From Opitutia bacterium UBA3151 (GTDB lineage: Bacteria; Verrucomicrobiota; Verrucomicrobiia; Opitutales; Seribacteraceae), in the NCBI GenBank assembly GCA_002364975.1, contig DEYT01000065.1, positions 1 to 19,900 of the forward strand: a stretch of 19,900 nt of DNA. The letters are read 5' to 3'. The notes below the pieces were generated by a model. That model had not been told where the DNA came from. It was given only the letters and a program-made list of their open reading frames with translations, and searched no databases. The position numbers and the translations under genes are program-made. The stretch's first letter is position 1; each line of letters begins with the position of its first letter. Of the stretch, positions 15,843 to 19,900 are shown piece by piece.

Positions 15843-17687
15843 ATGTGTGGAATTGTTGGTTATCTAGGTAACGGAATAGCGCAGGAATCTCTTATCGATG
15901 GTCTGAAGAGGCTCGAGTACCGAGGATATGACTCGGCCGGAGTTGCGTTTCATGAAGGAAATAAATTTTCAATGGCCCGCGAAACAGGAAGGGTAAAAAA
16001 CTTAGCAGAGGTCGTTCAAAAAAAGAGCTCATCTTCATCTCTTGGAATTGCTCACACACGTTGGGCAACACATGGTGCTGTAACCGTATCGAATACTCAT
16101 CCTCATAGGAGCCATGATGGAAAATTCGTTTTGGTTCACAATGGCGTTATCGAAAATTTTTCGCCTTTAAAAAAGTTTCTCAAAGGAAAAGGAATTCAAT
16201 TTACTTCTGAAACCGATTCCGAAGTTCTTTGTAATTTAATTGCCTTTCATTATGCCGAGTCGCCCAAAAGTGAAGAACGATTTGTTGACGCAGTTCGACT
16301 TGCACTTCCTCAGTGTAGGGGGGCGTACGGGATTGCTGTGCTTTGCTTGGACAAATCAGATGTCTTGATCGGTGCCAGAAGGGGTTCCCCTTTGGTGGTT
16401 GGTTTGGGGGATGATGCCAACTTTATTGCAAGTGATGCATCTGCTTTTGTAGGAAGAGCAAAAGAGGCCGTATTTCTCAATGACGGCGAACTTGCTATTT
16501 TAAGAGGCCGAGATTTTCGGATCACAACTTTGGAAGGGCAGGAAGCCCAAGCCGTTTCCCATCCTGTTGATCAGATTTCAGAAGAAGTGGAACTAGGCGA
16601 TTTCGACTCTTACATGGAGAAAGAAATATTTGAACAGCCAACTGCACTTAAGAATACTTTACGTGGACGTTTTGGTGATGACGGAACAACATCAAAATTA
16701 GGCGGTCTCGAAGGGCATGAAGATGAATTGAGGGATTTAGACCGGATTATCTTTGTGGCTTGCGGCACTGCTCGCCATGCTTGCATGGTAGGGGAATACC
16801 TAATTGAAAGACTGGCAAGGGTACCGGTCGAAGTGGAGCACGCATCTGAGTTTAGGTATCGAAATTCTCCCAATGCCGGCAAATCTCTTGTGATTGCAGT
16901 AAGTCAATCAGGTGAAACCTTGGATACCCTAGAAGCAGTTCGTGAAGCAAAAACAAAGGGACTTCTAACCCTTGGCATTACAAATGTAGTCGGTTCATCT
17001 TTAGCAAGAGAGACAGATGGTGGGGTTTATCAAAGAGTGGGCCCAGAAATTGGAGTAGCATCAACCAAGGCTTTCTCATCGCAAGCTTGCTTGTGTGCTA
17101 TGTTAGGCCTAGCCTTGGGGCGTATGCGGGATTTGTCTCCGATGGATGGCCAAGCCGTTGTAGAAGCATTGAATGGATTGCCTGACTTGGTCGCTCATGT
17201 ACTGCAGCAAGCGGAACAAATTCGTGAGCTCGCGGTAAAGTATTCAAAGGCAGAACATCTTTTGTTTTTGGGTAGGCAAAGCCTATATCCCGTTGCATTG
17301 GAAGGAGCTTTGAAGTTAAAAGAAATTTCTTATGCACATGCCGAGGGTTACCCTGCAGCCGAATTGAAACATGGTCCTATTGCACTCATAAATCCCGATT
17401 GCCCATGTATATTCATGGTTGAGGGAACTGAATTGTCTGCAAAAACCATTGCCAATATGCAGGAAGTTAAGGCAAGAAAAGGCCAAGTACTCGCGATTGC
17501 ACCCGAAGAAATCGAAATTCCTGATGAAGCAGCAGATGACATATTTCGTCTGCCTGTCGCTCATGAAGTGGTTCGCCCAATATTAGCTAATTTACCACTC
17601 CAATTATTTGCCTATCATTTCGCTCGCCTTCGTGGATTAGATGTCGATAAACCAAGAAACTTGGCTAAGTCGGTAACGGTTGAATAA
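15843..17687 (+). CDS. glmS: Glutamine--fructose-6-phosphate aminotransferase (isomerizing)
   Basis: Cytoplasmic enzyme making glucosamine-6-phosphate from fructose-6-phosphate and glutamine, the first step to UDP-GlcNAc for peptidoglycan and LPS. At 614 residues it is full length. The N-terminal glutaminase domain (about 1-225) has nucleophile Cys2 exposed after Met removal (MCGIVGYLG), RLEYRGYDSAG (23-33), HTRWATHG (71-78), HNGVIENF (99-106) and ETDSE (123-127). YMEKEIFEQP (257-266) is the linker signature. The first SIS domain (about 300-430) has ACGTARHA, SQSGETLDT (354-362) and STKAF (407-411). The second SIS domain carries LEGALKLKEISYAHAEGYPA. The C-terminus KPRNLAKSVTVE closes the ammonia channel. 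The start is fixed by Cys2. No Shine-Dalgarno sequence; the mRNA may be leaderless. Confidence 0.98.
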   Translation: MCGIVGYLGNGIAQESLIDGLKRLEYRGYDSAGVAFHEGNKFSMARETGRVKNLAEVVQKKSSSSSLGIAHTRWATHGAVTVSNTHPHRSHDGKFVLVHNGVIENFSPLKKFLKGKGIQFTSETDSEVLCNLIAFHYAESPKSEERFVDAVRLALPQCRGAYGIAVLCLDKSDVLIGARRGSPLVVGLGDDANFIASDASAFVGRAKEAVFLNDGELAILRGRDFRITTLEGQEAQAVSHPVDQISEEVELGDFDSYMEKEIFEQPTALKNTLRGRFGDDGTTSKLGGLEGHEDELRDLDRIIFVACGTARHACMVGEYLIERLARVPVEVEHASEFRYRNSPNAGKSLVIAVSQSGETLDTLEAVREAKTKGLLTLGITNVVGSSLARETDGGVYQRVGPEIGVASTKAFSSQACLCAMLGLALGRMRDLSPMDGQAVVEALNGLPDLVAHVLQQAEQIRELAVKYSKAEHLLFLGRQSLYPVALEGALKLKEISYAHAEGYPAAELKHGPIALINPDCPCIFMVEGTELSAKTIANMQEVKARKGQVLAIAPEEIEIPDEAADDIFRLPVAHEVVRPILANLPLQLFAYHFARLRGLDVDKPRNLAKSVTVE

Positions 17688-17706
17688 GTTTTCTCATATT
17701 TATTTT

Positions 17707-17735
17707 AGCTGCCATCCAGCTTTGTTTCTTTCCAT
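17707..17735 (+). terminator. Weak terminator-like hairpin after glmS
   Basis: AGCTG and CAGCT form a 5-bp stem with a CCATC loop (17707-17721), followed by a T-rich run (TTGTTTCTTTCC). It sits 20 bp after the glmS stop and just before the aldo/keto reductase start. The stem is short, so termination would be partial at best; readthrough into the next gene is likely. Confidence 0.25.
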
Positions 17736-17738
17736 TTA

Positions 17739-18767
17739 ATGCCTGATTACATTCCAGATTCTAAAAGATATGATGGAAGAATGCCGTATCGAAAATGTGG
17801 TCGTTGGGGTCTTAAGCTACCTGAGATTACACTTGGATGCTGGCATAACTTCGGTGGTGAAACCCCAACCAATCTTCAAAAGAATATGATTCATTCCTCT
17901 TTTGATTCTGGAATTACACATTTTGATTTAGCAAATAATTACGGTCCTCCTTACGGTTCTGCCGAGATAAATGTGGGAAAAATTCTCCAAGATCTGCCTC
18001 GTGATGAAATTTTGATTACTAGCAAGGCTGGCTATGATATGTGGCCAGGTCCTTATGGAGAATGGGGCTCCCGAAAGTATATTTTAGCTAGTTTAGATCA
18101 ATCTTTGAAAAGAATGGGCGTAGAGTATTTTGATTTGTTTTATTCTCACCGCTTTGATCCTAATACACCTCTGGACGAGACCTTAGCTGCACTAGATAGT
18201 GCGGTTCGACAAGGGAAAGCTTTATATACAGGAATTAGTAGTTATTCATCCGAGCAAACTCAAAAATCTATTGAAGTGAGCAAAAATAATGGATTCTCTC
18301 CACTAATCATTCATCAACCTAATTATTCGATGTTAAATCGTTGGGTCGAGGATTCTTTACTTGATACCTGCGAACGAAATGGTCTTGGCGTTATTGCTTT
18401 CTGTCCGCTTTTTCAAGGCTTATTAACAGATAAATATCTAAATGGGATTCCGAAGGGATCCAGGGCAAGCATACATAAATCTCCTCTCCGAAAGAACGAA
18501 GTGTCCGAACAAAATTTAAAAGTGATTCACGAATTAAATGATCATGCACGGCAAAGAGGTCAGTCTTTAGCTCAAATGGCATTAGCATGGGTTTTACGCG
18601 ATCAACGGGTAACCAGTGCTTTGATTGGTGCAAGCACAGCAAGTCAAATTGTAGAAAATGTAAAGGCTGTCCAACAAATTGAGTTCACCGTGGATGAACT
18701 GGGTAAACTTAACCGTATTTTAGCAAAAGCAAACCTCCCCAACTCTCTTTGGGCAAACGAAGGATAG
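17739..18767 (+). CDS. gpr: Aldo/keto reductase, YghZ (L-glyceraldehyde 3-phosphate reductase) type
   Basis: NADPH-dependent aldo/keto reductase with a TIM barrel, 342 residues, strikingly similar along its length to E. coli YghZ/Gpr. That enzyme reduces L-glyceraldehyde 3-phosphate and detoxifies methylglyoxal. Family landmarks are YRKCGRWGLKLPEITLG (17-33), the catalytic tetrad D63 and Y68 (ITHFDLANNYGPP), K96 (TSKAGYDMWPGPYG) and H137 (FYSHRFDPNTP), plus SRKYILASLDQSLKRMG (111-127), IHQPNYSMLNRWV, and the NADPH-binding C-terminal SALIGASTASQIVENV. It lies 51 bp after glmS on the same strand and may be partly cotranscribed. It converges with the amidase gene at a 10-bp gap. The ATG has no Shine-Dalgarno sequence. 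The symbol is by similarity; the true substrate in this organism is unknown. Confidence 0.9.
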   Translation: MPDYIPDSKRYDGRMPYRKCGRWGLKLPEITLGCWHNFGGETPTNLQKNMIHSSFDSGITHFDLANNYGPPYGSAEINVGKILQDLPRDEILITSKAGYDMWPGPYGEWGSRKYILASLDQSLKRMGVEYFDLFYSHRFDPNTPLDETLAALDSAVRQGKALYTGISSYSSEQTQKSIEVSKNNGFSPLIIHQPNYSMLNRWVEDSLLDTCERNGLGVIAFCPLFQGLLTDKYLNGIPKGSRASIHKSPLRKNEVSEQNLKVIHELNDHARQRGQSLAQMALAWVLRDQRVTSALIGASTASQIVENVKAVQQIEFTVDELGKLNRILAKANLPNSLWANEG

Positions 18768-18777
18768 TAAAAGTAGA

Positions 18778-19551
18778 TTAGGTAGCTTCTAGTATCTCTT
18801 TAATTGCGGGAAATTCTTTTCTCCACTGCTTGACATTTGAACTTTTAATTTCTGCCTCGACCACGCCTTCAATCCTTTTACCGTCTGAAAGAATTTCACC
18901 CTTTGGAGTGATTACCATGGTTCGTCCTCCGTATTCTAAGCCTTGATCATCTCCAACTCGATTAACACCAATTACAAAAGCTTGGTTTTCAATTGCTCGA
19001 GCTCGTAATAAGGTAACCCAATGCTCGATTCTGTTCTTGGGCCAACATCCAAGAACAACAAATAGATCGGTTCCAAAATGGAGAGCAGAACGAAAGAGTT
19101 CAGGAAATCTTAAGTCATAACAAATTGCAGGTGTCACAGTAAAGGAGTTAGCCGTAAAACTCTCGACGATATTTCCGGGTAAATGAACTTTATCTTCGCC
19201 TAAGACAGGAATCGGGTGAATTTTTTTATAAATTGAGATTTTCTGCCCTTCTGGATTATAAGAAACTGCAGTGTTAAAGGCTTTTCTCGCTTCTTGAGAA
19301 GGATGAGTCATTCCTCCAATGACCCACGATTTCATTTGTTGAGCCAATTCGGAGAGAAAAAATTCTGTTTTTTTCGTTTCGTTAGCAGAAGTCAAATCAG
19401 GATCCAAACAAAATCCAGTGGAAAACATTTCTGGAAATACAATAAGTGAATTCTCAGGAACTTGTCGCTCATTCAAAAGTGAGGAAACTAGAGCAAAGTT
19501 CGATTCCTTATCCTTCCATATAGAATCAAATTGAAGAGCATAAATTTTCAT
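18778..19551 (-). CDS. Carbon-nitrogen hydrolase (nitrilase superfamily, omega-amidase/YafV-like)
   Basis: Cytoplasmic nitrilase-superfamily amidase, 257 residues (family norm 250-280). The Glu-Lys-Cys triad is clear: E41 in FPEMFSTGF, K110 in YKKIHPI and C144 in AICYDLRFPELFR, with the helper glutamate E119 in LGEDKVHLPG. The C-terminal RARAIENQAFVIGVNRVG is also standard. The FPEMFSTGF and CYDLRFP pattern is closest to the omega-amidase branch (YafV/NIT2), which hydrolyses 2-oxoglutaramate or 2-oxosuccinamate. That would fit glutamine metabolism, but the substrate is inferred. Its ATG overlaps the TGA of the upstream gene (ATGA, 19548-19551), indicating translational coupling. It converges with the aldo/keto reductase at a 10-bp gap. 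Confidence 0.88.
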   Translation of the reverse strand: MKIYALQFDSIWKDKESNFALVSSLLNERQVPENSLIVFPEMFSTGFCLDPDLTSANETKKTEFFLSELAQQMKSWVIGGMTHPSQEARKAFNTAVSYNPEGQKISIYKKIHPIPVLGEDKVHLPGNIVESFTANSFTVTPAICYDLRFPELFRSALHFGTDLFVVLGCWPKNRIEHWVTLLRARAIENQAFVIGVNRVGDDQGLEYGGRTMVITPKGEILSDGKRIEGVVEAEIKSSNVKQWRKEFPAIKEILEAT

Positions 19552-19900
19552 GGTTTTAGGTTTGCTACTCTTTTACTTTCTCGCTGTGTATAAGTATGAA
19601 AGGGGGCAGCTTTTTTCATAGCCTTAAGAGCCTCACGTGCCATTTGATTATCTTTAAATTCTTGAATAGATAATTTGATCTTATTTTGATGAGCGACCAA
19701 GCAACCTGGATGCACCTTTAATGTCTGGTTAATGGATTCCAAGGCTTCAGGAAATTGTTTTTTATGAGTCAGGAGATAGTAACTTTCAAATTTTCTGGAA
19801 TGATGTTGCCACGGCGTTAATGAAATTGAATTTCTATGAAATATAAGACTCTTATTTTTTTCACCATAATCTCCAGCTATCCGTCCTTGAAAGTGGTAAA
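19548..19900 (-). CDS. Unrecognised protein with C-terminal TPR-like repeats (5' end outside window)
   Basis: The reading frame is open from the right edge to a TGA at 19548-19550, giving about 116 C-terminal residues; an ATG at 19742 is internal. Two TPR-like helical pairs are visible. LLTHKKQFPEALESINQTLKVHP fits the G-x-[YF]-x-[E]-A...A-L...P pattern from about base 19695 upward, and a second, weaker unit ends ALKAMKKAAP. No membrane segment is seen in this part. Such TPR tails occur on many proteins, including O-antigen ligase/polymerase-type membrane proteins, but the identity cannot be settled here. It is coupled to the amidase gene by a 4-bp ATGA overlap, so the two form one transcription unit. 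Confidence 0.6.
   Translation of the reverse strand, partial: YHFQGRIAGDYGEKNKSLIFHRNSISLTPWQHHSRKFESYYLLTHKKQFPEALESINQTLKVHPGCLVAHQNKIKLSIQEFKDNQMAREALKAMKKAAPFHTYTQRESKRVANLKP

Noticed and set aside
1..19900. tRNA genes, insertion sequences, CRISPR arrays or attachment sites
   Set aside because: No cloverleaf, no transposase-like frame, no regularly spaced repeats and no long direct repeats were recognised by eye.

Overview
The window looks like chromosomal DNA from a member of the Verrucomicrobiota/Planctomycetota group, most likely a marine, AT-rich Verrucomicrobiota (Opitutae-like). This is an inference. It rests on the DUF1501 protein paired with a giant cytochrome-like DUF1549/DUF1553 protein (a PVC-group hallmark), two secreted S1-type sulfatases and a ThrH-type phosphatase. 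I see no RNA genes, insertion sequences, phage genes or CRISPR array, and no gene-free stretch longer than 300 bases.

Left block (1-5650, + strand): a compact nitrogen/amino-acid operon of gltB (5' end outside the window), gltD, thrH and an NADPH-dependent FMN-reductase-like gene. Gaps are 17 and 9 bp, then a 4-bp ATGA overlap.

Middle block (5661-15622, mostly - strand): an accessory glycan/surface island. A DUF1549/DUF1553 protein with inserted jelly-roll-like and LamG modules is followed 7 bp later by a Tat-exported DUF1501 protein. A leaderless-peptide BNR/Asp-box (sialidase-fold) gene diverges from this pair. Next come two paralogous secreted sulfatases on the - strand. The first (12255-13865) keeps every catalytic residue I checked and resembles the GlcNAc-6-sulfatase type. 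The second (14027-15622) has an intact frame and the same fold but has lost essentially all metal-binding and catalytic residues: a pseudo-sulfatase. A GC-rich perfect hairpin lies between them.

Right block (15843-19900): glmS and a YghZ-type aldo/keto reductase (+), converging on a nitrilase-superfamily amidase (-). The amidase is translationally coupled to the 3' end of an upstream TPR-like gene that runs off the window.

How the genes may fit together: gltBD and glmS are glutamine-dependent core enzymes flanking an island for sulfated-glycan breakdown. Three convergent junctions are only 1-10 bp long and lack terminator hairpins. Almost no start codon has a Shine-Dalgarno sequence, and several first genes have a -10-like hexamer 6-8 bp before the ATG, suggesting leaderless transcripts. 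The most unusual item is the active/dead sulfatase pair.
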